From the NCBI GenBank assembly GCA_003993805.1, contig RSEF01000005.1, positions 19,853,953-19,917,952 on the forward strand: a DNA stretch of 64,000 nucleotides, read 5' to 3'. This DNA is from Himantopus leucocephalus. Its lineage: Eukaryota; Chordata; Aves; Charadriiformes; Recurvirostridae. Under the pieces are notes generated by a model. That model saw only the letters and a list, made by a program, of their open reading frames with translations, searched no databases and was not told where the DNA came from. Positions 24,601 to 39,600 of this stretch are shown here, piece after piece. Both the position numbers and the translations under genes were made by a program. The stretch's first letter is position 1, and the number at the start of each line of letters is the position of its first letter.

Positions 24601-27600
24601 TTATAGGAAGATAGCCTCCGGCCGCAGGACTTGGAGCTGAAAGAACTGAAGGAGAGCTTGCAGGATACTCAGCCTGTAGGAGTTTTGGTGGATGGCTGTA
24701 AAACCCTGGATCAGGTTGGTGTGGTGTTTAAATTTGAGGTACTCTGTGCTTGACAGGTCACTTTAGGTACTGATGTTTGTGTCTCATTTGCATGTAATCA
24801 AATCTGAGTGTGAACGTTGATGGGTGTCGTCTTAGAGAATTTCCTTGAGGAATTGATAGGACGTGGTAGCTCAACAACAGTATCAAGTGATTTGCTTCAT
24901 GAAGTTGAAAATAAGTGGAAGGACTAGAATGCAGACAGGAAGCTGATCTGGAGAAGTCCACATTTAAAAAGATGATGAGTCTAAGGGTGTGAAATAAACA
25001 GGAAACTTAACCTGAAGTTTCTGTTCTGTTTAGTTCTGAATAGAAGTTGAAAATCCATATCATGTTTCGATATGACCCTATTCCTGCCTCCCTTACACTT
25101 TTCTTACTCCAGTTTGAGAATCACTGACTAGTGCAAATGAAGGCCCTATTGCAATTGTCTTTCCTGCTTCAGAGTATCCAGTGAGAAGTTGCAGTTCAGC
25201 CTAGTGGCTCTCAGAGCTGTGCGCTGCTTAAGCCTTTTTACAGTAGGGCTTCTCACTGCCATGATATGTTCATCTTCGTCCTCTGAGAGCAGTGTGCCTC
25301 TTCCCGTCTTGCTGAATATGCTCTGTGGTCAGTGACATGGTGGTAGTAATTGAGAATTGCTGTACTGATTGTTGACCTGTGTCTTGACATGAATAATTGC
25401 AAGAACTCCATGAGTCAAGTTTACCACTTCTTGCACATTGTTTGTCTGCGTTTTAATGTTCAGCTCTCCCATCTTGTCTGTCTTCCTTCTTCCTGTTCTG
25501 TGAAAGAAGTGGTAGATCTAAGTAATGCTGAAAGCAATTTAAACACGGCTGATTTTTGTCTTCTATTGTTTTCTAATCATCAGGCAAAAGCAGTTCTGAA
25601 ATTCATTGAAGCCATTTCTGAGAAGACTCTACGGAGCACTGTGGCATTAACAGCAGCCAGGGGACGTGGTAAATCTGCTGCTTTGGGACTGGCTATTGCT
25701 GGAGCAGTAGCTTTTGGGTGAGTGATCCCCCCCGATCTCCGAGGCTTTATTTGTATCCATGAGTTTAAAAACCCCCGCAAAATATGACAGGATCTGAATA
25801 TATTTGTAATTTCTAGTCCTAAATCCCTCCTTTTTATTCTTCTTAAATCTTTTGATTGCTGCCTACACTGATATTCAAGTTTTTCTATTTTATAGTAATA
25901 AGAAAACCTCAAATTTAAATAATCAAAATAATCACATGTAAAGTGAGATAAGTATCTAAAGGAACTTGCTGTGTTTTGGTTATTAGGTAAAATCAACCCC
26001 TCGTATAAAGAAAACATTCTACTTAGTATGTATATGTAAAATTCCTTAGAAAAAGAGTTAAACTCTTGTTTTATTTTTCTGTGCAGTTACTCCAATATCT
26101 TTGTCACATCTCCAAGCCCTGATAACCTTCACACTCTCTTTGAGTTCATATTTAAAGGCTTTGATGCACTGCAGTATCAGGTAAGGAAAGCAGGTTATTT
26201 TGCCATACTTTCACAGTGTTCCTGTTCGAGAGGGGGTTTATTTTGTTTACATATATTAGCTACCAGCTTTTGCCCCTACCAGCCCTTTTAATAATGTTCT
26301 GCAAAAGTGAATCATAGTACAGTAATGTTTCCTTCTCTATTTTTAAGTTGGGAAAATCAGTTTTCTTGTGAAATAGTTTTTAATGTAAGTAAATAATTTC
26401 TCCGGCCTCTGAAGCTTTTGTTATGAGTTTTTAACTAGAATCTGAAAAAACAGTGTACTCTTAGTGAACTTACTTTGATGATGGTAAGCGATATTTTTCT
26501 CAGATCTTGGCTTGTTCATACTGTTGAACAATGTTTTCTTTCAGGAACATCTGGATTATGAGATTGTTCAGTCTTTAAATCCTGAGTTCAACAAGGCTGT
26601 TGTCAGAGTGAACGTGTTCAAGGAGCACAGACAGACCATTCAGGTAACTGGCCTCTTTTGCACTCTTGCTTTTCCTTACCTTTCTACTTTTTGTTCATAC
26701 CTGTTGGCTTTACTGATGCTGTAGTTGTTCGGATTTTAAGTATGTTCATTTTATGTGATGTGTAACCGTCCTGATTAATTTTGGTTCAACGCAGACCTTT
26801 TTTTCGGGTGAGTGACTTTCACAAAATACCTTTTTTATGTGAGTAGATTACAAAGCTCCCTTGGTAATTGCTCGTGGGTTTCTTCTTGAAACAAAAACAA
26901 AGGGAAGTGAAAGAAACAGTGAAGGAAGAGCATGTTTCTAGTGATTAGATTTCCTTTATTTTCATGATCTCTGCAGATAAATTTGTGTGGAAATGTGCAA
27001 AACAAGACGTGTGACCCAGTCCTTGTTAGGCTAACATGAACCCTCTCCCAGCTGTTTGTTTTCATGTCTCAGTCTCTGGCTTGATTGAGATGGAGAACAG
27101 GGACAGCAAACAGCTTTTCAGGGCTCCAGCTTTGCCAACTCTGACATTTCCCTAATTCCCAGACAAGCTGTTGTTGATGATGACGGTGTCCTCTCATTCC
27201 TTGCAGTACATACACCCTGCCGATTCTGTGAAACTGGGTCAAGCTGAACTTGTTGTGATTGATGAAGCTGCTGCCATTCCTCTACCCCTGGTGAAAAACC
27301 TGCTCGGACCTTATCTTGTTTTCATGGCTTCTACAATCAATGGGTAAAGCTTGAGCAGCAAGTGTCTGCCTAGTTCTGCAAGTGCCAGTGGACTATTTCT
27401 TATCTACAGTACTTTTTTTATTACACACTATTACATCAGGTCATGCTAATTCTTGATCTGTCATGGAACTGCTCCTTAAAATAAGCAAGAGTCAGTACTT
27501 GAGCTTGCTGCTTTCTTTTGGATCCACTGTGGATTCATTAAGTGTTTGACTTGCATCTCTTCCGCTCTGCTACAAGGAGCAAATATATAAACAGGGTGTC

Positions 27601-30600
27601 TGTTAGGAGAAGGGGAAGAATGACATTTTCCTCCCAATACGGTGAGACTAAGAAAGTGACACGGTAGGCTGCCCTGTCCTACATGTTCAAGAACATCAAA
27701 AGGCAGCAATTCTCATGGGTGGTTGCGGCCCTCACAGGCCTCAGAATGGCACATAGCTCTGGATGGCAGCCTGGTTCTGTCCTGGAGCTTCCCTGTGACT
27801 CAGGATTGCTGTTTGGTTATTCACTTCAGACCTGTGTCTTCTGCTTTTCAGGTATGAGGGTACTGGTCGATCACTATCTCTGAAGCTCATTCAGCAGCTC
27901 CGTCAACAGAGTGCACAAACCCAAGTCACCATGACAGCAGAGAACAAATCTACAGCTACAGCTAAACTCACCTCAGGTACTCCATTCTGTTCTGGACTGT
28001 GATGTATAACCATGGTCTCCGGTGCTGCTGACTGGCAAGCCTTGTGGGTATCCCATGTGTCCATGTACTTCATAGCTGTAGGAAGGTAGTGGTATTGGAA
28101 AAGGAAGGAACTCTCCTCTGTTTTTTCCTCATGATTTTCAGATGTAAAGACTTTTAATGGGTGAAAGCTATGCGAGTAATGATTTTCTAATGTCCTGGGA
28201 GCCCTTCAAAAGACACTGATTCTATTGCCTTCTTTGTTAGCTGTAACTTCCAACACTAGGTGTTCTTCTCTGAAATCTGTTTGCAGCTCGTACATTGCAT
28301 GAAGTCTCCCTCCATGAATCAATCAGATATGCCCCTGGTGACCCAGTTGAAAAGTGGCTAAATGATCTGCTGTGTTTGGACTGTCTCAACATCACCAGAA
28401 TTGTCTCTGGCTGCCCGCTGCCTGAGACTTGTGACCTGTATCCTTACCCAAATGTTATGCTCTGATCAAAATATATTGCTTTCAGGTGAAGGAGGCTTTT
28501 TCAGGTTGATTAATAGTGGGTTCTCCAGCTAATGTCATAACCTCAGCACATGATCTTTTGGCAAAACTCTATTAAGACCACACTTCTGGAGTTGAGCTTT
28601 TACTACTGCCTTGTAAGACTTGTGGCGTGTGTTACCAGAACATTACCAAACTCCAGTTTTATTGCAGAGACAATCCTAAGGAAGGGTTGAATGAAGGGAA
28701 GTCCTTGTTGGAGTTGTAAAAGGTTTAGCTTTACAGATAAATGGTGTGAAAGCTATGAACACTGCCCACAGTCATTCATTCTTGTAGAGAGAGCTGTAGA
28801 GTCTAAAAGCACAAGCCAGCATGTAGCCCAAGGCTGTATTGAAAAAATTACTCCTAAACCAGCAAGGAGCTCTTTCTGTGTTTCCAAGGAGGTTATTTCC
28901 TTAACCCCTGTGTTAAGATACTACGTAAATAGAGACACGCTTTTTTGTTACCACAGAGCATCAGAAGTTTTTCTGCAGAGACTGATGGCCCTTTATGTGG
29001 CTTCACACTACAAGGTAAAGCTTGCGCTACTTCTACCACAATTTCAGCGAGGAATTTTGTGGAGGGAGCAGTACTTGTTAGGACAGTCTAATTGAATTGG
29101 CCTAATTGAGCTTTCTGAAAATCTATAGTTGCTTCTTGGATACAGATCCGTATTCTCCTTTCTCTGAGATCTCTGTCTTGGTCTTGGCTGAATAAAGGGG
29201 GTTTACAGATATCTTGAATATATTTGTTTTGAGAAATTCTGGAGACTAAATTCTAGATAAGCTTACAAGCTTGTCAGCATAGTATCAGTGACAAACCTCT
29301 TCTGCAGTTCTCTTAACCATATTCTAGGAGCCTCAAATTAACCAAAAGAGTAGTACCATTATACTACTGTAAAGAGTAATAATTCATTGCAAGGGTTTGA
29401 GACCATAAGTGACTAGTAAATTTGAGTGGTGAAGTCTGTAAGTACTGGAGTACTGAGTACTAAAAATCTGACACATTAAAAAAATATATATTTAAGGTTT
29501 GGTAGCTTAAGAGATAAGCAGCTCTATAAAAATAGAAAGTTTAGTTCCATACATATTAGAGCAAGAGGTTTCATTTGAGAAAAACAGATGCTGTCTGGTA
29601 GTATAATAGCCATGAACTGGCCTGTGAACTTCTTCCTCCACCAGTATGGTACTAGTTCCAAGTTTCTTACTTGCCCTAAATTCAGAAAATGAAGGATTGT
29701 TTAGAAGTCAGCTACTAACATTACACTGAACTTTGAAGCTCTTCTCATGGAATAATTCTTCAACTTTCTGATATGTCTTTACCCTCCAGAACTCGCCCAA
29801 TGACCTCCAGATGCTGTCTGATGCACCTGCCCATCATCTTTTTTGCCTTTTGCCACCTGTTCCACCTACCCAGAATTCATTACCAGAAGTGCTTGCTGTT
29901 GTTCAGGTAAGAGAGCAGCATGTATCTGTGAAGTGAACTGTTCAGTAATGAAGCAGTGCACTGCTGTGAGACAGTATGCTACCAGGGTCCTGTGACAGCA
30001 CTGTACTATCTAGGAGTACATGGTAGCTTAGGACTGTGTTTCTGTGTGTGTTACAATGGTGTATTAACGCCGTTTTTTCCCCTCCACTTTCTTTGGTTAA
30101 CACTAATGCCTGTATAAGTACATGGCGATGCTGATCCTCTCACATAGACCTCCCAATCTCTACAATGTGTTTGTGCTGAGAAGCCTCTGAGGAGCTGAAC
30201 TACTGCTTCAAGAGATGGCTTTGTCCTCCCATCTCAACTTCCTGCAAGGAGAATCGGTTCACTGGTTCACTCTGCTTATCCCATATTTCTAGCATTCCTT
30301 TTATTTGCAGTAGAACTGCAAAAATACAAACTCCTCAGATGTACATGCTTAGAGATGTAGAAATATTTCAGCCCTTGGCTGTTGGGTATCTGACTATATG
30401 CTTCCTTCCTTCCTTAAGAACACAGATTCTTAATCTGAACACTAGCTGTGTTCAACGCAGCTAGTCACATCTACTGTTTCTTAAAAGAAAAAGCCCCATT
30501 TACATGAAAAATATATGATATTTAAAGAGAAATATTGGTGGGACAAGCTTTTATGTTTGCTGTTGATGGACTACAGACAAGGCACAGAGCGCTTTCTATG

Positions 30601-33600
30601 CTCTAATCTCTTCAGGTTTCCGTTGCACCGTAGTGTAACGCCTGCTGCATCAGCTGTACCCGGCTGGCACACTGGTGTGATTTTTGAGACAGGGCTTTTA
30701 GGGGCAGAGCCTGTTGGCACATACGTGTTTGCTCATCGTGTTGCAGAGCAGGGATCACATGAAATGTCGATACCACATGATGGACTCAGCAACTGAGTAT
30801 AAATTTTGATTCTGTTGTAGTGGAGTGCCTGTAGGAGAAGGCACTTTTTTCTCCATTAATGGTCTTTTACCTTTTCTGGCAGGTGTGCTTGGAGGGAGAG
30901 ATCTCTCGCCAGTCTATCATGAACAGCCTTTCTAGGGGAAAGAAAGCTTCTGGTGATCTTATACCCTGGACCATTTCAGAGCAGGTGAATAATTTTGTTG
31001 TGTACTCACACCCAAGATGCATTTCAGCACTGTTTCTTATTTCCAGAGTACCCACCTGTGTTCTTTAAATTGACTTTTGTCTCTTATGCAGTTCCAAGAT
31101 CCGGACTTTGGGGGCCTCTCTGGTGGGCGTGTTGTTCGTATTGCAGTTCATCCGGATTATCAGGGGGTAAAGTATTTTGGAACCTAGTTATTGTGAATAG
31201 TCAGCAGTGGTACCATGAGAATGGCTGAACAGGCAGAATTCGAGAACAGGCCAAACATTTCAGTTTCTTGAGTTTCCAGCATTTTAAGCTTGGGGACTGA
31301 GCCAGCGGTAGTAACAGAGTGAGGTAGAATGAACAGAAATGGTCAGATGCTGCAGCAGGCTGGGGGCATTGCTTTCCTCTGGGTGGGCAGCACACCAGTG
31401 CTTCTGTCATTACTAGGCAGCATTGTGGCATATGAGCATCCCAAGCAGCAGTATACCGTCAAGATCCAGTGATATTTATTGTGAGATTCCCAGATCTTTA
31501 TGCTGGCATTTGGCATTTTCCGAGTGCCAGAGTTAAGCACCAAAGATTATTACACAATCCTGAACTACCAGCTGGGCTCGCATTGTGATTTCGGACATCC
31601 GGGTTCTGTAGTGTCCTTCATGGAGCTGCTATGTAGCAAAGAAAATGCAGTTTTTCAGTGACTGATCTCTGCACTGATGATTGTTAATGGGTTTGTAAGG
31701 GAAGAAAGTTGTTGCCGTATCTTAAAAACTACATACATCTTTTGCTTATGGTGTATTGTACCTACTTCACAGATGGGCTATGGCAGCAGAGCTCTGACTT
31801 TACTGCAGATGTACTATGAAGGCAAATTTCCATGTTTGGAAGAAAAAACAATTCAAAAGCCAAAAGAAATTGCAACTGTAAGCAGTGAGGTATGGAGCTC
31901 AGTGCATTTCTTGTGTTTTCTGTTGTGTTAAGCTGTTTGGTTTTTGCTCTAAGTCTCAATAATTATTTATCTGTTTATGGAGGAAATACTCATATTTATT
32001 TTTTATACAGAATAAGAGATTTAATTTGCAGATTTCTGTGAGAACTGCTACTAACCCGTTTCCACTTTCTCTTTCAGACTGTTAGTTTGTTAGAAGAGGT
32101 TGTGATGCCTCGGAAAGACTTGCCTCCTTTACTTCTCAAACTGAGTGAGAGACAAGCTGAACACCTCGACTATCTGGGGGTATCTTATGGCCTAACACCA
32201 AGATTACTCAAGTAAAACATTATTCTGTCTTCTAGTTACATCCAGTGCAAAAATATAACTATGTAAATGAATATCTATTATATATAACGGATATAAATAA
32301 TATAGTGTGTAATACAGATGTAGTTATTTGAGCCCTTGGGCGTTCTCTTTATCTCTGCGTGTTTCACTTGGTTTGTAAAAGTGGGACAGGTTGAAGCCCA
32401 CTTCTCCTGTAAGACCGTTTCTTGAGGTACAGTAGGGCTGATCCTAAGTACATCCTTCAGGTTAGTTTTTCCTCAGACTCCTGTGGGAAAACCCATTCCC
32501 TTCTTGGTTGTCTCTTTGACCCTTCTAAACAGTTAACTAGCTTTAACTGCTCATTTTTTCCAGGCTAGAGAAGTAAGAACAACCTGTAATGAGTAGGGAG
32601 AAGTTAAATACTACTTCCTGTGACCTGTGGAAGCTTGAGCTGATGCTGACTTCAAAGCTAGTTGTTAGTTTCCTGACTAATGTAAATGCTTTTCACCAGC
32701 AACTGCAGCTGCTTCTAGCTTTTCTTACTGTGGAGGAACTGAGTTACTCCACCAGTAAAACACTTGTTAATTTTTCTTAAGTTTTATCTCGGCTTTACAA
32801 CATAGTTTTCTATGAGAGCATGCCATTTTACAGTAGAGNTTTCTATGAGAGCATGCCATTTTACAGTAGAGTAGAGTAGAATATTTCAGTTGGAAGGGAC
32901 CTACAATGATCATCTAGTCCAACTTCTTGACCCATTTGGGGACCAATTCAATTATTTTATAATAAATGCTAACTTTTTTAATATTATCAAATTCTATAAA
33001 ATATCTAGGTTTCTGAGACTTTCAGCCATAGTGTGGGAAGTGGTGAACCCGTAGTTTGGGAGACAGTTTCAAAATAATGCGGAATTCTTCCTGTTGAGAA
33101 GCAAAACAGTCATTTATCATCAAAAACCTTAGTTCGTTGCTGGTCTGCCCCCTCTTACAGTGGGCCGACGGTGCTGTACAAGCACATGAGGTGAGACTGA
33201 GTACAAGAAAAGAAGTAAGGGCGATGGAGGCCAATTTGTGACTGACCCAGTCAGAACAATATTAGACAGCTACGTGCGATTTAGCAGTTCAGACGCAGAG
33301 ACTGTAGCCTGTTTTGCTCTATAGCAAGCATGCTGCAAAGTTCATGCCAAAACGTGATGGTGAATTGTTTAGCTGTATAGGAGAGCATCAGAACTGAATG
33401 GTTAGTATGAAATAGTCTTAATCTTTGCAAATTATAAAGCAAATGGTTCACATCTCTTACTTTATTTGAACGATCCCTCTCAGAGCAGAGGGGGAGAAGG
33501 AAGTGTTTCACTACTACTTTTTCTAGTCATTTGACTGTTAGCTGTGGTGGAATAGGTAAAAAAAGGATGAATAATGGGATGGGGAGAGGCTGGGGTGCAC

Positions 33601-36600
33601 ACGTAGGGCTTCCTGCTGAATTTTGCAACATCCTGCACAGCTGATGAGTAGTCATCCCACAGCCTGTGGAGGTGGGTTGCCAGGGACAGTTGCTCTGGGA
33701 TCTGGCTTCTCTCTTTTGTCTGGGGTGCCATATGTTTGGTCTCAGCAGGTCTTTTTATACTAGTCCTCCTTTTACTGGGCAAAATGAATTGTAGGATCAG
33801 TTCACAACTAAGATGCGAGAAGGAACATGAGAATGGAAAGAGATGTCAGCAGGATTTTGCTGATCAGTCTGGGATTCTCCATGGTCCACAAGCGATTATT
33901 TGAAACCTGGGAGTTGCCAGGGAAAATCATCATTCATTGAAGAAGAGCAGAATCTCTGAAGTAAACTGCAAATCCTCAGCCCCTCCCCCGGGTATCCCTT
34001 AGGAGTCTGTGATATTATTGGTCAAAACCTGTTTGCCTGTTTTTAAAGGAGGTCTTGGAAGCATGTCAAATACAGTAACTCTTGTGTTACACCTCTCGGT
34101 CTTTCAAAGTTTGTTCATTTTTTGATATCTCAATCACCATTTTTCACTCCTCTAAGTTAGAACCTCCCTCAGTTTGATTACTGTTACTACTTTCTGTCAG
34201 TGTTCATTTTCATTAGTTGGTGGGATGTCTTACAGGCTTTTGCATAATTTTCGACAGTTGTTCTTGTACGGTAGATAGATTGCATTTAACCGCAAGCATT
34301 ATTGTAGAATCAACTGCTTCGTAATTCTCAGTGCGTTTTCTCTTTTCCCTTTCCCCAGGTTTTGGAAACGTGCTGGATATGTGCCAGTTTATCTAAGGCA
34401 GACACCAGTAAGTAGCATACTGTTTCTGAATGAAATCCAGCCCTATTGAAATCACCGGGCATCTTTCCGTTAGCTTCTGTGAGGTGTGATTTGGCAAGGA
34501 AAGTGTTCTGAGATGACATTTGGGGTTTGTTTTATGTTCATTTTTGTTCTTTGGGCCTATAATTAGCTAAAAGAGTAAAGTTTTAGGGTTTTGAATGTGG
34601 TCTTCTAATTAGTTTGCACTTAAAAATTAGAGCAAAGGTGCAGCTGTTGAGGGTTATTAATGAGGTCATTGGTAAAATATGCAAGTGGCCCTTGAACTGA
34701 CTACTCTTGTTTTTCAAGGTGTTTACAAGAAATAGCACAAGCAGTTACAGTACTTTTGGAGAGAATAATTTGTTTGTCCCGTGTCACTGCAATTTTCTTT
34801 TGTTTTTCTGGCTCTTGAGCTGTACCTGGAATTTGCAATACTGGTGACTACTGGTTACCTCAAGCAGCCAAAATCTCTCAGCACTGGGATTTACCAAATT
34901 CTGGAAGTTCATAGGTTTTACATTAGGTAGTGGTGATAAGTAGCAGTTGATACATGAGTTGTTGTTGATTTAGAAGACCTTTGCCTTCTTCAGTTGAGCA
35001 CAGAGTGCAAAAAGTTCATGGGGATGATGGGAAATATATCTTATTTCTTAGAATGACCTGACTGGTGAGCATTCGTGCATCATGCTGAAGATGCTGAATG
35101 AAGAGGACACTGAACAGGAGCCTTGGCTTACTGCCTTCTGGAAAGGTAACTTTGATTTTGCTAATGCTAGCAGAATCTTCTGGGATATTTTCCTAGAGGA
35201 CCACAGGAAGAATGTATTTTCTCATCTTGTCCTACAGATTTTAGGAGGCGGTTCCTTTCTTTGCTTTCCTACCAATTCAGCACATTCTCTCCCTCGTTGG
35301 CATTGAACATTCTACAGAACAAAAATATCAAACAGCAGCCACAACCACGTGAGTACCCTGGTTCACAATGTTCAGTTAGATTACAGTTTAAAGTCTATGT
35401 ATATGTTTGTCAGAGTTCTCAGATACGTGCATTATATGATCTCTCCTATGAAATGCCATGAATTGCTTTTGGTCAGTTACTGTGTTTTGTTCGTATCATG
35501 TAGAAAAATGCTTGTATTTCTAAGTAAAAGCTAAGAGGACATTTTCTGCCACTGAAAACGGGTAGTGGTGTTTTTTTGTTGTGAGTTTTTTTCCTGCTTT
35601 TTTGATTGAAGATTTAAGTAACCCAAAATTAGAGGGCTTTTCACTGTAACAGCTAAATGCATCACAAAGCATGGATGGATACTGACACCTGCCAAATCCA
35701 GTATGGAATTAAAAGGGAAGCCTTGAATAGCAAGGGTCAGTAGGCAGAGCAGCTTGCTTAGGATCTTAGAAAGAAAGTTGTCATAAGAAATTTGGAAATT
35801 GGAATGTGATGTCTTTCTAAGAGAGAGGCTTTAGTTCAACTGCATGTTATTGGGCTCAATGCAGCTCTTGTTGGGGGAAACACACGGGCAGTATAAAAAA
35901 GGAGCCAGACAAGACAGTTCTAACAGTCACTTCTGGGTTAAAAGTAAATTGCTGTTTTCTCAGTATGCCTAACAGAGGGGAATCCTCTTGAGAGAACTTG
36001 GTAATCTGTGTCTTGTGGGTTTTAAGTATCTGTCTTGGTGAAAGAGTATCGGTTGCTGCTACAAGTGAACAAGGCTCTTTAACAGCAAAACCAGTGTAAG
36101 ATAATTAAAGGCTGGACAACCTGTGTTTCTCAGCCCTCACTGTTTTCAGTCTCTCTGGCATCTATAAGTTGCTATGCTGGTCTGTTTTGACAGTTGTTTT
36201 TCATATGGCCATATGTCTGTCTGAAAAGACTTTGAATAACAAAGCCAGTCTGAATAGCAGTGTTATACCTAGTGTGTTGAATTCTGAAATGTGTTGGGAA
36301 GTGAACCTATGGGGTAGCAGTTGGCCTTTACTCACTGATATGAAAAAGCACTTCTTAAATACTGAGATCCAGGATAGCTTTGAATAACAGTCTTGACATT
36401 GTTGTCTTTTTGTTGTACCCATCAGCCATCAGCCGTGCTGAATTAGAATCGGTTTTCATCCCTTATGACCTGAAGAGATTAGAGATGTACTCTCGCAACA
36501 TGGTGGACTATCATCTCATCATGGATATGGTACCTGCCGTTGCCAGGATGTTTTTTCTCAACCGGATGGGTGATATCTCTCTCTCTGCTGCACAGTCGGT

Positions 36601-39600
36601 ATGTATCACTGTGAGAACAAGCCATGCTTCACCTCTCTTTGTGTATATATTTGGAATAGTTTCCTGTTTCACGTCATCTTTAGAAAAAGACTTTGCTTCA
36701 GTTAAATGCTTCTTTTGTTGTCCTTTTCGTGATTTCTGCTGCTTGTAGTGTTCTTCCAAAGCATTTGCTTTGAATAAAGTTTGTAGGGATTATATTCTGT
36801 TGTGTGTCCAGTGAAGCACTCCATGCATTTATAACATAGTGTGAACTGTGGCTTAAAAACGCCTCAAAAGCTTCTGGCTCTTGAACTGTACTTCAGGAGA
36901 AGGGTATTCGTCTGTACTAAGTATGGAATGGCACCTGCTATCTACGGAATAATTTTGGGGTGTTCCTGTGCATCTGAGCAAAGCTTCAGCTTGTACCAGA
37001 GAAGCCTTGTGTCGGGAGTGTAGAGGGTATTATGTATTTGTATTTGCTCTAAAAGCCTCTATAACTGAAATACACGTCATTTCCTCAGGCCCTTTTTCTA
37101 GGCATTGGCCTACAGCATAAATCTCTGGACCAACTGGAAAAGGAGGTAGAACTGCCCAGCAGTCAGTTGATGGGCCTCTTCAACAGAATCATCCGCAAAG
37201 TAGTTCAGGTAACAGCATCGTGACAAGCTTTGTCTTGGTTGTATTGGACCAAAGTGGGATTCCAATAGAGCCTGGCACTAATAGAAAGCTGAATCAGAAC
37301 TGTGTGTCTTTAGTGTGTCCCCCATAACTGACTGTAAACTTCTTTGTAAGATGAGAAAATCTCAGTGGAAAAAGCAGGTATTTATGGCATTGATTTGTAT
37401 CATGTTTTCCCAAAAAATCATGCTTGTCTTATGCTTTTAAATGTTGAAATGTCCTGACCGAAATGCTGAGCATACAACCCATGGTGCCAGCTGAGCCTGA
37501 GCCATTTGTTTATCATTGTTCACTGTGTTGGTGGCATTTCAACTTTTCTTGAAAAAAACCCCACCTTTTCCAATGTCATTTAGGGGTAGACTTGAAGTCC
37601 AGTGAAATAACTGAAAAGTTTTGGTTCTGGCTTTTTTTCTCTCTAATGTCTGTGATAAAGTGAGTAACGTGATGAGTTATCAAATGGTGAGATGGGCAGA
37701 ATACTTGCAAACTGCTTGCAATCGCTTGCAGAGCCTGGGACCTCTAGTTCTCAAGACTCAGGATATAGTACCAAAGCTTCTGTAATCTGGCATGGGGTTG
37801 TTCATTGGAGAGATGATTTGCTCAGCATAACACACTTATAATTATCTTGAAGAAAATAACATACAAAAAAATAAATATGCAGCTTTTAGCTGCAAATGTT
37901 AATCAAATAATGCTGTATTAATGAAGTATGTTGTAAACGACGAGTTCTCTACATTTATGCAAGTGTCATTGAGTGCTGACTGATTTTAGTTTTATACTTT
38001 CTATAAAAGCTGTATATAATTCTGCCTTCAGGAAGCAGCCTTGAGCTTTTTATTTCAGTATGATGGAATGTATGCATCAGAAATAAACAACTGCCTGGTA
38101 ATATTTGCAACGTTAGAAGAGTTTCATGGGGACAGACAGTATTTCATATTTATTTTAAAACAGTAACCTAGAAGTAGCGTCAGCAAGTCTTACATGCGTT
38201 GGCTTACTTCATTTACAGTTGTTTAACACAGTCCAGGAAAAAGCTGTGGAGGAGCAGATGGTGGCAACAAAGGATATTGTAATGGAGCCAACACTGAAAT
38301 CTTTAAATGATGATTTGGTAATTATGAACTTTCTTCTTCATACATATGTAAACACTTCATGGAGTTCCCTTGGGTGTAGAAGCCTTGTAATCTAAATTTT
38401 CTTGGATGGAAAGAATTCCACGTCAGGTCTGTCACTTTATGGTAGTTAAAACCTGACAGCTTTGTGTTACATCCTTCTAGTCATGCTTTGTTAATTTGCA
38501 GTGTAGAACTTTTGCACAGCCTACTGGAGTTATGTATTACAAGTATATGTATAAAAATAATATAAAAATGCAATTATGTAAAAAAGATAAGCTTTTCAGG
38601 ATCATCTGGTATTTGTTTTAGGGGATGTACTTCTCTTTCAGTGGGAAAGGCATTTTCCTTGCATTACACGATCACTGTTGCTCTTAGAAATTAATGCGTC
38701 TGTTGTGCTGTCCCGTTGTAGGAAGAAGCCGCAAAGGAATTCCAAGAAAAACACAAGCAGGAGGTGGGGAAGCTGAAGGAAATGGACCTTACACAGTAAG
38801 AATTTATCCATATGAGTCTCAAATCCAGTTTTCCCCTGATACCTGTTTGAATGCTAGGTCACTAGTGCATCTTGCTGAGACTTGTGCTCAAGGCTGTAGT
38901 TGCAGTATCACAATCTCAAACCATCAATAACTGAGAAAAAGCAGTGGGTATTTTCCACAGTGTCCAGGTATGATAAGCATATGCTGCTCACTAATGAAAA
39001 CTGGGTATTGTGTGCCTGACAGCCAATAACTTAGTCTTTATCAGCTCTGTTAGCAGCTGCTTTGTTTCACGCTCAAAACGTTCTTTCCAGTATGAATTAA
39101 ATTCAAGAACAACTGCTGTTCAAGGCCATTCACCTGCTTACCCCAGTACATTAATTCATTGCCTGAGAACTGTGTCATACTCCCCAGCGTGAACTTACTG
39201 ACTGCCCTTGTTCTGCTGGTATTTTGAAAAAAGCAAAAGGTTGTGAGTTAACAGATCACAGCCGATCAGCAGTGAGATCTGTCTGTCTGTGGAACTGTAG
39301 AACTGAATCGTTGTTAGAGTTGGGGCTGGGTCGTCGTTACAGTACTACAAATGGAAGATGTACTGTGAATGGGAATGCTGGATCAGTTCTCAGCTCTGTT
39401 CTAGTGCCTCTGGCATGAGCTTGAGCACATTCTTCTTCTACTTCTGTTCTCTTTTGTCACTTAAATGGTAAATTATTCATGGCGGTAGCTCTTATTATGG
39501 ATCTATGTGTCAGTCTTGATCCTGGCTGTGTACAGTATGTATATTATACATTTATAAGTTTTATATAGTTCTATAATATGGAGTAATAAAGCAAGCTGCC

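Noticed and set aside
24971..25036. Possible C/D-box snoRNA in a NAT10 intron (ATGATGA ... CTGA)
   Set aside because: No terminal stem flanks the boxes and the spacing to the nearest CTGA is too short; other ATGATGA hits (near 895 and 27173) also lack a matching D box.
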